The position numbers were made by a program, and so were the translations under genes. The notes below the pieces were generated by a model. That model worked only from the letters and a program-made list of their open reading frames with translations. It did not search any database and was not told the DNA's origin. Below are positions 32,144-43,690 of a DNA stretch of 64,000 nucleotides, piece by piece. Source of the DNA: Dipteris shenzhenensis (Eukaryota; Polypodiophyta; Polypodiopsida; Gleicheniales); NCBI GenBank assembly GCA_047967505.1, contig CM106540.1, one strand, 5' to 3'. Every line of letters starts with the position of its first letter. Position 1 is the first letter of the stretch.

Positions 32144-35100
32144 CTACGGTTCAATCTCATCCTCAATGAGATCAACCCTTACCAAACTATGTACTTCAAA
32201 ATCCAAACAAGTGTTTAGATCTACAAATACATTCAACCCACTACTACTTGTGCTACTCATGTGCTCATCGAAATCAGCATCACCAATGGTAGGCTCGCCC
32301 TCCTGGGTAATGGCCTCAATATCTGTATCTCCTATCTCATTATTATCCTCCTCTCTCGTATCATGGTCATCATCACGTCCATGGCCATGATCATCCTCCA
32401 TACGCTCCATATTAGTAAATGTACTATACATCACTTTGGAACGTGGCATAATAGGTATGACATGCCACCATCTATTATTATCCACCATTGGTTGATAGAC
32501 AACCTAATTCAAACACAAATACAATTATGTTATTTTCCTTGCATCAAATAATTAAAAGCGAGTATTTTTATATGTGTGCATAGTACCTGTTCACATTGTT
32601 GCGGTAGTACTAGTGTGTCCTTCCTACTTTGCCAAAACTTTGTGGAGTCAATAGTTACAAAGCCACTTGCATGGTGTTTGATTGTTGCATTAGGGCCTCT
32701 TTCCACCACGTCCTTAAACCACTTTACATCCAAAACATACACAAAGAAGCGTCGGAAGTCAAGCTTAATAATATCTTGGATTATGCCACAATAATCATCC
32801 ATGGCTCCATTGGCTCCCTCAAAGCTAGCAATGACACCGCAATCTTGTGTGTTTCTCTTATCATCAATCCGTTGTGTTTGAAAATGCTTGCCCTCATACC
32901 ATATAGCATTGAACACAGTGCACTATATCAAGAAAAAATCAATTAAATAAGCAATCGAAATTATTGAAAGCTCCTAACTTATGCATAACATTCTATATAC
33001 CGACCTTGCTCATGCATCCCCTAGCATACCTCCATTCTTCCATTGTGATATGCATCCCCTCGTCTTTCTCTGCTTTCTCCATTTCATCAAGGAGCCAATC
33101 CACATGAATATCCTTTGGAAGTGCTCTTAGATACTGAGGGTATGGCACACGAGATCCGTGGTGTGTACGAAAGAGGGCCCTTTCTTCTTGTTTTCTTGCC
33201 TTTGCATCCTCGTATCTTGTCACCCATCTTTTCATCACATCACTATTAAGCACGCAATAGAGGTTGATACTATTATGCAACTCCGTGTCTATTACTTTGT
33301 TGTGTCCTTTCCCATGAGGCACAATAGAGGTCATCCTTAGGTCTTCATCATCTCTCCATAGTTGTGGGAGAGAGCTATCCACATCAACAAGAAACTCAAA
33401 AATATATACAAGTGACTCTTGTACCAACCAACCCTCGGCCATGCTACCTTCAGGTTTGCATTTTGTCTCATGAAGCCCTTCAAGGTCTTCATGAAGCGCT
33501 CGAGGAAGAACAACCATCGTGCATGTATAGTACCGCATATAGCAATCTCATCCACCAAATGCACTATAAGATGTAGTTGGCTTGTGAGAATAGAACGTGG
33601 AAATGTCTCCTCCACTAAACAAACCACCTCCACTGACATAACTCGAGCATTCTCAAGCATGGTGGGATCTATTTCCTTTGAGCTCACATACCTAGAAATG
33701 AAAAAGTACACCATATTAGCAATATGAACACCTTGCATGGAGCATTGATACGCATCATATTTTGTATCATGTAAAGTACCTCACAAGCTCGCCCATCTTG
33801 TAAATACAATCTTTCACGTCCTTCGATGCACTATGTGAAATGCTAGTAGGTAGTATGAACTGAACCCACGAGGAGGTGGTTGATTAGTTGCTTATAATTA
33901 TTCACTCACAAATTTGAAAGGAAAAAGATATTATGCACATAAAATACTTACTTGGAGCATCTTGTGCCAATCATGAGATTTCAAGCCATATAATTGCTCT
34001 ACACCTCTTTTCTTGCTCTTTGTAAAGGCTCCCTGCAAACACCTCATGCATCCAGTGGGAGTACGAATTGTACTAATAGCACGCTTCACCGTAGCCATCT
34101 CTAGCTTTGATAACATCCACGATGCAAGAGGTAAAGAAACATGCCCATTTGGTCTCTCTTGAGGCCAAGCTTCACGCATCCTCCCTGTGGTACGTAGATC
34201 CTCCCTTATGCCTGTGGAATCTCGTGTCCCATTCAAATGCTCCCAAATGGTAGATGCCACACTCTTGAAGATATGCATGGGATCAAGCAGGTGATTGATC
34301 TTGAGGTGGGACCAATATGGTAGACGATAAAAGATGGAGTATCTAAACAAAAGTTGGTGTTAGTGGGCAATCTTTATTTCCAGCCAATATAGCACACAAT
34401 AGTTACAAACCCTTACCGGCTCATGCCAAGTGGTGGAGGAGTCATGGAACCATCCCAAATTCTCATCCAATCTCCCGCAGTGAGTGATTGTGGGAGGACT
34501 TCATTCCAAGGGGAAACATATCTAGGATGATCAGGTGGGAGAAATCGATGGTGATTATCATAGATGACCTTATTCAATGCATCTGCCCATGAGGCAACTA
34601 GCGAAGGACCACAAACAGCACATGCATGGTAACCCGATGTAGTGAGACCTGAACAATAGACGCAATTAAGAGTTGAAGGTGGGTTTAGGGTGCCACATTC
34701 TTTGCCTATTCATAATTAGAAGTGCAATGCTTACCTGAACACTCGCCATAGCCTGGGAAGTCATGCATCATCCACATCAAGACTGCTTTGCAGTTGAAGT
34801 CTCGTGACGAGGGAGACCTGCTCACATCATGCACCTCGATACCTCTCCAAAGTATCTCTAGCTCGTCAATCAAAGGCTCCAAATAAACATCAGGGTTTTT
34901 GACTTTATGTTTTCCTGGAATTAGAAGGGACAGCATAACATGTCCTTTCTTAATAGTCATAGAGGATGGAAGATTATAATTCACCAATATCATTGGCCAT
35001 ACACTGTAAGTGGTGCTTTTGAGACCAAATGGGTTCACACCGTCCATACCCAATCCAAGTCTCAAGCTCCTAGGTTTTTCCTTGAAGCTTGGCCATGTGT

Positions 35101-36203
35101 CTTCAATATGCTTCCACGCAGGAGAGTCTACGGGATTTCTCCACTTGCCATCGGTTGATCGATGGGACGAATGCCATGACATGAGCTCTGCAATGGATTT
35201 GCACTTGAACATATGTTGGATGCAAGGGATTACGGGAAAATGTCACAGAACCTTACGAGGCATGTCCAAAGTTTTGAGATCTGCTCTATATCTTGCCTCT
35301 CCACAAGTAGGGCACTCTCTTGCATCCTTATGTAGTCCACGAAACAAAATGCAATCATTGACACATGCATGGATGCGCTTGTAATCTAACCCTCCAAGAG
35401 AGGTCACATGTTGCCTTGCCATATCTCTTGAGGTTGGTAATTTATTCTCCCTTGGAAGCATTTTACACAATAGCGTGCATGTGAAGACCATAAATGAGGA
35501 AAAGCATTCGAGTAATTGACCCACTAGCATAATTCACCATGTTTGCAAAATAGACTTTAAAGCTTACTTGAGTAATGCATTCAAACTTGCATTGTCCATC
35601 CATAGATGGTTTGCAAGTTTAGTAACTCAAGGGAGGCACATAGAATAGGGAATGTGCACCCCTCAAACAGTGGAGTCGATGCTGCAGTAAAAATATCATC
35701 CTGCTCCATGCGAGCTCCATGCTATCATCCCTCACTTGATGGACATATAAATCCCGCACCATATCATCAAACACCTCCTCCTCCATGGCTTCATGAAGTG
35801 ATGGTGGAGGGCTACTATCACCATCATTCCATGCATCCATAACGGTCCCTCTTGAAAATCCCACCTCATATCGCCGACGCTTCGCCTCCTCACGGCGAGC
35901 ATAGGGCAACATATGTGGGTGTGGCACTGCATCCTATATCAAATTAAAACGGGATCATAACTCAAACATATGAATACCCGTAGGTATCTCAATCAACCTT
36001 AACTCTTTAACACTTACCATGTTTACGGTCGCATCCCATTCTCCATACTTTGAGATGTGATTGAGTGTAATCCTGCATGCACGATACATGTTTCCTCGAC
36101 ATCGATCACACATACATTTGATTTTTTGCTCCAACCACATTTCGCGATGGTGGACACGGAGGGATTCATCCTCACTGGAGCTACTTGTTGAAGATGAAGA
36201 CAT
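32144..36203 (-). pseudogene. CACTA tnp2-type transposase of copy B, disrupted
   Basis: Exons on the minus strand, in order: 36203-36020 (MSSSSTSSSS, then IKCMCDRCRGNMYRA, a transposase-associated Cys motif; start after a TTTGTAG acceptor); about 35920-35620; 35530-34720 (zinc motif IHACVNDCILFRG...CPTCG, then tnp2 core DGVNPFGLKSTTYSVWP and NYNLPSS); 34350-33960 (YRLPYW, LLDPMHIFK); 33738-32990 (DUF4218: LIVHLVDEIA, ERFMKTLKG); 32916-32530 (DUF4216-like: WFKDVVERGPN); 32488-32144 (acidic tail). Lesions: an in-frame TGA at 35243-35245 where tnp2 has Arg before HFPVIP (CGA to TGA), and a one-base deletion near 33455 relative to copy A. The predicted role is the catalytic transposase. Confidence 0.88.
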
Positions 36204-36239
36204 CCTACAAACAAACAACCCAAAAAAATTTACTTTTCT

Positions 36240-37025
36240 TCAAATATTTAATTTTAAACTCTGTGGCGCGTTTAAAGGCGCATCTAAAACTGCATCTGTC
36301 ACTCATCTGTCATTTCTATGGTGCGCATCTACAAGCGCGTCTAAAACCACGTCTGTCTATTCTGTGGTGCGCATCTACAAGCGCATCTAAAACCGCATCT
36401 GCTTTGTATATTTAGATGCATGTATAGACGCGCTATTAGACGTGCCTATAGAAGTGGCTTTTAAATCTGCTTTTAGCGTGCTCGCTTTGCTTTTCTTCAC
36501 ATTACTTATACTTCGCACGGCTTGCCTTCTTTGCTATTAGTAGATCCACAACTTCGACACTTAAGAGGAAGGCACCCACACTTACTTCCAAGCTTACACT
36601 TAAGAGGAAGGCACCCACACTTGCTTCCAAGCTTAAAGGAGAAGAGGGTGAACAAGGAAGAGAAGCAACTTTGAAAAAGGAGAAGAATCTTCCATACCTC
36701 TATCCAAGGTAAGTCTTTTTGTAGTTAATCTTTTTTGGAAGTTTGTTCTCTTTGGATTTGTACTTTCTCGTATCTAAGAAACGCATCATTTTGGTATCAG
36801 TGTTACGTTTTTGTGTTGGGTGCATGTCCTTTTCTACTTTTTAGAAAAGTTTGTCTGTCGGAGCGCGTCTATAGGTGCGTCTCAGAGCGCATCTAAAACC
36901 GCATCTATAGGCGCGTCTAGATGCGTGTCTAGCCTGTGTGCAGACACAGACAACCGCGTCTATAGACGCACTGTTATACGCAAAAATTGACGCGCTTCTC
37001 AGACGCGTGTATAGATGCGCTCCGA
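36240..37025. repeat. GCGTCTA repeat cluster between the divergent genes of CACTA copy B
   Basis: Clusters of GCGCATCTACAAGCGCGTCTA-like units at 36255-36470 and 36860-37022 bracket the inter-gene region. The sub-terminal motif is therefore also present at the presumed bidirectional promoter, which allows the accessory protein to act on transcription. Confidence 0.75.
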
Positions 37026-37100
37026 CAGTAATTTTTTCTTCCCTTCCCCTTTCTTCTTAGCTCATCAATAATCGTCTTTTTTTCTTTCTTCCAGTTCATC

Positions 37101-38285
37101 ATGTGGCCAGGAAGCTCTTCGGGCTCACCTGATCTCCGGGAGTTTTTTTTTAGGGACTTATATAACCTTTTAGGGCACCCTCCTAGTCCTGCGGAGCTAT
37201 ATGGGTATATGACGGGTACTCTAAACACCCCCCAGGAGTCGGCACTACAGACTCCAAACCACCCCACACCAGCTGAGATTACCCTAGTGGAGTCAGCGAA
37301 ACCCAACCAGCTACACAGTGCGGGCCCATCTCCCATGCCATCTTATGCCCCTTCCCCCATGACGATGATGATTCAGATGATTTAGGCGTGCCTCTGGGTG
37401 ATGGTACGATATTCTATGACATCACTTAGACAGGAGGCATCTTGATGGATGCACGGGGGAAGGACATCATGGCCTTCATGCGCTCTGTAATTGCTAACAA
37501 TTACAGAGATTGCTTTATCCACTACACAGACTAGCCAAAGAGGTTGGCTGATGAGACCCTCGCTGCTGTTCGCTCTAGGTATCCTAACCCCCCCAATCGT
37601 CAGTTCACAGATAAATGGGCCAAGTCAAAGATTGTTACGATACTTGGCAATAAGAGATCTTTGCTTAAGAGGTAGGCACTAGCGGAGCTTGCCAGGCTCG
37701 AGGGAGGTCAACCACCAAGGGGCCCGCCCCATCACAAGCGTGAGTGGAAGAAAGCAATGAAGTCAGCGAGGGAGGACCCCAGTCTATAGCACGTGGAGGC
37801 ACGAAGGATCCAGATGGAGCAATATGGAAGCGTGCATTTTGGAGCAGGGGGTGTTGATTCATGGGAGGCCCAATTTGTAAGTATCGATCTCAAATTATAT
37901 TGCTTATGTAGTTTATTAGGAGGTTGTTTCTTTGTACTAACCCCTCTGCAAATTGTGTCATCTTGCAGCTTGATATCGTGGGCAGTTACCCTACTCCTAT
38001 CGAGATAGCCTACCACCGCCACCATCGCAGAGGAGATACATGGAGGCACTTCTATCATGACGGGTTGATTACTGAGGAGTAGTATATCCAGGCTACTGGA
38101 GCGACCCCCGAGGTATTTGAAAGTAGTTAAATAATGTCAATATTATAAGTAAAGATTTGATTTTTCATACATTGATATATGTTGTCCCTCGTTTATAGGT
38201 CCCTGCACAAGAAGACAAGAAAGAAGATGAGGAAGGAGGTGGAGAAGGGAGCACAGAAGGGAGCGTGGAAGGGAGTGAGGATTAG
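37101..38285 (+). pseudogene. CACTA accessory protein (TNPA / Ptta-type), decayed
   Basis: The plus-strand gene has three exons: 37101 to about 37877, about 37968-38112 and 38198-38285, with donor TTT|GTAAG and acceptor TTGCAG in intron 1. Motifs are RYPNPPNRQFTDKWAKSK, REWKKAMKSARED and QYGSVHFGAGGVDSWEAQF, followed by RRGDTWRHFYHDG. This is the pattern of plant Ptta/En/Spm accessory proteins (PF03004-like), and the tail is acidic/Gly-rich. One frameshift lies near 37360. Five in-frame stops (37427, 37532, 37673, 37787, 38080) are all TAG. In En/Spm this protein binds sub-terminal repeats and regulates transposition. Here it cannot be made whole. Confidence 0.8.
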
Positions 38286-38609
38286 TCGTAGAAGTAGTGC
38301 TAGCTACTCTTTTTTGTACTTAAAGCCACTGGCTTGGCTTCATGCCTCTTGTATATACACTCCTCTTAATTTTTGTACTTGAAGCCACACGACGTGGCTT
38401 AGCTTCGTGCTATATGTACATACAAGCACTTTTTGAGCTTTCAATTTTATTGCGTTTTGGAGTTGTAATGTTTTATTTGGAATTATAATTAAAATGCGGT
38501 TGGCTATAAGAATTGAATTACACAATGTGGAAATGGGATTCTTGTAACTATATAGCATACACAACATACACAGAGCATACACAGCATTCTGTAAATTAAA
38601 AAATATATA

Positions 38610-38957
38610 TTATATAGTGCGTCTATCAGTGCATCTATAAACGCATGTATATATGCATCTGTATGTTCGAGAAGCGTTTATTTGCGCGTCTATAAATGAG
38701 TATATAAGACCGTTTATAAACACATCTATACACGCATTTAACGATGCGTCTGTCTATTTTTTAAATTTTTTAGCAGAGCGTCTATTTACGCATCTAGATG
38801 CATGTCTATATGCACGTCTATCTGCTATATAGACACGCTGTTAGATGCGGGTCTCTAGACGCAGAAATAGATGCGCAAATAGACACGCCCGTAAGTTTTT
38901 TTTAAAGTTCAGTAAATGCGTCTGTGTGCACGTTTGTGGGTGCTTTGTCTTGTTGTG
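38610..38957. repeat. Right sub-terminal GCGTCTA repeats and TIR of CACTA copy B
   Basis: Dense GCGTCTAT..GCG motifs in 38618-38930 lead to the TIR at 38941-38957. Confidence 0.82.
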
Positions 38958-38984
38958 AAAGTTTCCATTTTTCACACCTACTTT

Positions 38985-39355
38985 GTACTATATCATGTAC
39001 CAAACATAATTTCCACACATGTACATACTTTGCACTGTATCATGCACCAAACATAATTTCCACACATGTACATACTTTGCACTATATCATGTACCAAACA
39101 TAGCGCCTATACTTTGCACTGTACTAGGACAAGTGCTTGTCATATGCCTTTGTACTATCCACATGCACTTTGCACTGTATCATCCAACATTACATTGTAT
39201 CATTCAAAGTGGCCTATGGCCATCCTTTGTATACTTTGCACTGTACTAGGATAAGTGCTTGTCTTATGCCTTTGTACTATCCACATGCACTTTGCACTAT
39301 ATCATCCAACATTACACGATATCATTCAAACTGGCCTATGGCCATCCTTTGTATA
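38985..39355. repeat. Two adjacent minisatellites (54 bp and 127 bp units)
   Basis: ACTTTGCACTGTATCATGCACC...CACACATGTACAT units of about 54 bp repeat 2.5 times at 38985-39105. They are followed by a 127 bp unit (TTTGCACTGTACTAGGA to CCATCCTTTGTATAC) repeated twice at about 39110-39355. TTTGCACT(G/A)TA is common to both. Confidence 0.85.
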
Positions 39356-39464
39356 TATATTTTCACATAGATACATATATACTCGCTCGGGTTTTTTCCT
39401 TCTACTCCCCAAGGGTTTTTTTTGCATCTGTAGTTAGAGGGCCTAGTTTGAGTCGGAGTATTAG

Positions 39465-39530
39465 AGCTATATATAGCTCGCCCTAACTTATCCTAGTCTT
39501 CAGCTATATATATGTCTATGATCTATGAAT
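39465..39530. repeat. GAGCTATATATAGCTC-containing repeat, copy 2 (LTR-like)
   Basis: Matches 31480-31545. It lies downstream (in copia orientation) of the RNase H remnant, where a 3' LTR would be expected. Confidence 0.55.
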
Positions 39531-39779
39531 AGAATCACTTCCTTGGAAGCAACTCTTGTGTCCTTCTCTCGCATCTTTCTCTTCCTATCAACAAGCTTCC
39601 CGTTCTTGGTACATGAAAATTGATCACTTTCTTACATCTCCAGGTCAACTCTTGTTTCTCTGACCCCAACTTATATGTCAAATATAAGTTGATCATAGAG
39701 TTAAAGTGATGCATTTGTACAATTATATACAAGTATGTAATGCTGATCATAAATTGCCAGCAATGCAGATATGCATCTA

Positions 39780-40405
39780 TATACAAATGTTGAAAGTCAA
39801 CCATAGGTATGCTAATCTTGGAAGGGAGGGGTTGCAAGAAGTGGGACAACTTCACTTCATGTCTGACATAATGATAATGAACAGCAATATGCTTGGATTT
39901 TTTATGCTAAACATAGTCTTTAGCCAGACTAATGGCACTTTGATTATTATCACATTTGAGAGGAGTACCAAATGAGGGAGGATCAATATTTATAAGTAAC
40001 TAGCATAGCCAAACCAATTCTCGAGCTACTATAGAGGCCGCTACATACTTAGATTTTGTAGTAGAAACGGCAACACAACACTGCTTCTTACTTGCCCAAG
40101 AGACTAAGCAACCATTGATAAAGAAACAATGACTACATAGAGAAGTGAGAGCTTGCTCAGTCTGCATCTACATATCCCGAAAGATCAAGATATGTTACAA
40201 AAGATGATTTTGGATGATGTTGATAAACTAATCCAAAGTGGGCAGCCTTTCAAATAGTTTAGAACACGTTTTGCTATGCAGATTAATGTTGCATTGAGGG
40301 AGCAACCAGATATTGACCTAGAAAATTGGCAGTAAAAAGAATATCTACTCGAGTGTTCAACCCGACAAACTATAGGCAACCAACAAGATTGCCATAGGTT
40401 GATGT
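39780..40405 (-). pseudogene. Ty1/copia RT-RNase H remnant
   Basis: Minus-strand reading gives, with stops and frameshifts, the copia RNase H order: RVEHSSRYSF and KRVLNYLKG (RT end), GYVDAD, then SWASKKQCCVAVSTTKSKYV, ARELVWL, CDNNQSAISLAKD, and HKKSKHIAVHYHYVRHEV-like sequence. Only the C-terminal polyprotein part is present. It stops abruptly at the CACTACA terminus at 40406, so the transposon may have landed in it. Confidence 0.78.
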
Positions 40406-40849
40406 CACTACAAGGCATAGGCCCTTTTCCGATGAAAATACCGATGTTTTTTACATTAAATTATTATTTTTTGACGAGTGCAAAGGTCGTTATTTACATC
40501 GCTATAAGCGTTGAAAAATAACGATCGCTATATAGCGATGCTATCAAACGTCACTATATAGTGACACTAGTAAACGTCACTATATAGCAACGATTATACT
40601 GGAACTAAACAGGGCCACATCAAGCCTTGTTTTGCCCCACTAATGTTTTTTTTAATAATTACAGAAAAACAAAAAAAAAATTTCCCTTGTGGAAAGGGTG
40701 ATACAGAATCGCTCAAATGAACCGATCGAGCGACAGAAGCATATACATGTCGAAGATATACAACATTTTTTGTTACAAAATTACCCTTTCAAAAAGGGTG
40801 AAACAAAATCGCTAAAATGAGCCAATATACAGAAGGATATACATGGCGA

Positions 40850-42400
40850 AGTATATGCAAACTACTACCACTACTACTACTGCTCATTCGAATCGTCATC
40901 GTTGTCCTTGTCCTCATCCTATTGGCCTGATCCTTGGCCCTTGTGAGCTGCACCTGATCCCTGGCTCTCGTGAGCTGTGCCTGATCCCTGGCCCTCATCA
41001 CCGATCACCTCCACTAATGGGACGCTTGAGCTTTGATTCTAAGAGTGAAACCATATTAATTGGAAATTACATTGGAACTTAAAGAAAAAAGTTTAAAAAG
41101 TGAGATTACAAGTAGGAGTAGACTTATACCATGCGAGCAGCCACCTCAGCCCAATCGACCGTCACTCCCATTGCCTCCTGCTCAATAAATCATGGATTTC
41201 TTCCTACGCAGAATGCGCATCTCGTCTCTGCATTTGTAGGAAGGTGACCCATTGCATCTTGCTATGGACCCAATTTACGAGAGTTAGATAAAGTGCATGC
41301 AATATGTAGTAAAACAAATAGAACAATACATTAAATGAGAAGAAGTAGACATACCATGGTTGCCTCAAATGCCAGCCGTGTGCCTGCACCAAAGTGTGAA
41401 GTACCTATGGTGTCCAACCATCTCCTCATAGCCCTCCTCTGACCCTCGAACATTTCAGGATGGTCCCTGTACTACTTCTTGAAAACCTTCCAATCATCTT
41501 TATCTACCTAGCTGGGTTTAGCCCTCCCCTTTGCGATGGAAGTATGCAAGGCTGATCTACGATGCTTCAAGACCAAACCCATGCGCTCTCGCATGTAATT
41601 CTTATTGAACTCCCAATTTGGGGGGTTAGGGTATTTCGCTTTCAATTCATCGATGACCGCCTGCTTCTTTTAGTTATCTTAATACATCCAATCAGTAGCT
41701 ATGCCGCTCCTAAAGTGGTGGCTCATCAACCGCCTCATGGTGGCCATCATTGCTGTGCCCTTTGTATCTTCTATTATCTCTCGCTGTGATTTGATAGGAC
41801 AGATCCTCGATCGGGTAAGCAGGGCTCATGGTAGTGGTAGAGTCAGAGCGAGTTGTGTTTGTGCAAGCTCTTCCAAAGTGAGGAGTAGCAGTGGGAGTAG
41901 GAGAGGGCAAGGGACCTGACTAGTACTAGGTCTCGGGACCAAGTGGAGACCTGTAGGGATGTGTGTGTTGACTCGTCTACATCTCCCGAGTCAGCACGAC
42001 GTAAGTGACCCCTCCTACTCTTCCTTCCTATCTGATGGGCATGCCCAGATGATGACCCCTCAGTCGAAGGGGCTAGAGGGGATGACTGGGCAGTAGGTCC
42101 AGCCGTCGGTGTAGGAGAGGAAATTGTTGAGGTCCCCTGGGATAGCAGAGAGAGGAATCTCACTACCTCCTCATCGGTCATTTGTGCCACAAACTCGTCG
42201 GGACTCTCGACAAAGCCATGGGCTGCTAGTAAAGGAGTTCCCTGAGGGGTAGTCCCAATGCTACATTCAAGAGGAGTCAGTCACAAGGGTCGGCCCCCTG
42301 CATTGTCGCCTGAAGGGAATCAAAGTGCTGTGGAGAATAGAGATCATGATGTCTTCTCCTACGAGGGTTTTCGTACTCATCGGACATGCGATGTGATCCC
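40850..42400 (-). pseudogene. CACTA accessory (TNPA-like) gene remnant
   Basis: Minus-strand pieces: MGSHRMSDEYENPRRRRH (start near 42402), MAQMTDEEVVRFLSLLSQGT (42190), EGQRRAMRRWLDTIGTSHFGAGTRLAFEATM (about 41455-41355, followed by a donor GGTATG), QMQRRDAHSA*EEIHDLLSRRQ (about 41240-41170) and an Asp/Arg-rich tail with RARDQAQLT repeats (about 40990-40930). The SHFGAGTRLAFEA segment corresponds to SVHFGAGGVDSWEA of copy B, so this is the accessory gene of a different CACTA family. Stops and frameshifts break it. Confidence 0.6.
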
Positions 42401-42459
42401 ATGTCTAACGTAGACACAAACACGAAAACAAAAAACCAAAACAAGAGAATACATTGAGA

Positions 42460-42607
42460 AAGCATATGAGAATACATTTACAAAGCATAAGAGAATATAT
42501 TGAGAAAGCATATGCTTATGCTTATGCATAAGCATATGAGCATATGCTCATGCATTGCATAAGCATAAGCATAGGCATAGGCATAGGCATAGGCATATGC
42601 TTATGAA

Positions 42608-42638
<31 letters not shown>

Positions 42639-43690
42639 GGAAAGGAGAAGGAGAAGGAGAAGGACATGCATAAGCATAAGAGAAGGAGAAGGAGAAGGAG
42701 AAGGAGACATATGCTCATGCATAAGCATAAGCATAAGAGAAGGAAGAGGGAAAAAGAGCATAAGCATAAGAGATAAGGAAAGAAAGCATATGCTTATGCT
42801 TATGCATGAGCATATGAGCATAAAAGAAAAAGAGAGAAAGCTTAAGCATAGGCAAATACATATGCTTATGAAAAGAGATTGAAAGAGGGGAAAGAGGGGG
42901 GAAAAGAGAGAGGAAAAGAGGAAAAGAGGAGAAGGAGAGGGAGAAGGAGACATATGCTCATGCATAAGCATAAGCATAAGAGAAGGAAGAGGGAAAAAGA
43001 GCATAAGCATAAGAGAAAAGGAAAGAAAGCATATGCTTATGCTTATGCATGAGCATATGAGCATAAAAGAAAAAGAGAGAAAGCATAAGCTTGTGCTAAT
43101 ACATGAGCATATGAGCATATGCAAAGAGGGGAAAAGAGGGGGAAAGAGATTGGAAGAGGGGAAAAGAGATTGAAAGAGGGGATGAAAGAGGGGAAAAAGA
43201 AGAGGGGAAAAGAGCATAAACATAAGAGAAGAAAGAGGGGAAAAAGAAGAGAAGGAAAGGAGAATAAGCATAGGCAAAGAGGGGAAAAGAGATTGAAAGA
43301 AGGGATGAAAGAGGGGAAAAAGAAGAGGGGAAAAGAGCATAAACATAAGAGAAGGAAGAGGGGGAAAGAGATTGAAAGAGGGGAAAAAGAAGAGAAGGAA
43401 AGGAGAGAAAAAGAGATTGAAAGAGGGGGAAAAAGAAGAGGGGAAAAGAGATTGAAAGAGAGGAAAAAGAAGAGAAGGAAAGGAGAGAAAAAGAGATTGA
43501 AAGAGGGGAAAAAAGAAGAGGGGAAAAGAGATTGAAAGAGGGAAAAAAGAACAGAAGGAAAGGAGGGAAAAAGAGATTGCAAGAGGGGGAAGAAGAAGAG
43601 GGCAAAAGAGATTAAAAGAGGGGAAGAAGAAGAGGGAAAAAGAAGAGAAGGAAGAGGGTAAGAGAGGGAAAGAAGAGGGGATCTCTTTTT
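42460..43690. repeat. Purine-rich array with AGCATATGC minisatellite
   Basis: GGGGAAAAGAGATTGAAAGAG units alternate with GCATAAGCATATGAGCATATG blocks. It is the reverse-complement counterpart of 1790-2765. A long duplicate (GAGAAGGAGACATATGCTCA to GAGCATAAAAGAAAAAGAG) occurs at 42690-42840 and 42935-43080. Open frames through it are artefacts. Confidence 0.85.

Larger units (their letters stand above)
31713..38957. mobile_element. Complete CACTA (En/Spm) transposon copy B
   Basis: The left end is CACAACAACACAAAGCA at 31713-31729. The right end TGCTTTGTCTTGTTGTG at 38941-38957 is its inverted match with one difference in 17. Both sides are flanked by AAA (31710-31712 and 38958-38960), the three-base duplication expected of CACTA elements. 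The element is 7,245 bp and carries a tnp2-type gene on the minus strand and a divergent accessory gene on the plus strand. GCGTCTA-type repeats lie at both ends and between the genes. Both genes contain stop codons, so this copy is not autonomous. Confidence 0.93.
40406..43690. mobile_element. CACTACA-type transposon, second copy, left end; truncated on the right
   Basis: The terminus CACTACAAGGCATAGGCCC at 40406 mirrors the one ending at 3177. It is followed by CGCTATATAGCG-type sub-terminal repeats (40500-40600), the GGCCACATCAAGCC hairpin region, and a partly duplicated block (40680-40850) also present at 2770-2870. Then come accessory-gene remnants on the minus strand and the AGCATATGC/purine array. 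It ends abruptly at about 43690 inside the ParB-like pseudogene. No right terminus is visible. Confidence 0.7.

Noticed and set aside
42522-43690. Hydrophobic extension of the pseudogene reading frame (SFPLL, LFPSF, MLM repeats)
   Set aside because: It reads through the AGCATATGC/purine array after homology to the intact gene ends. Not a membrane protein.
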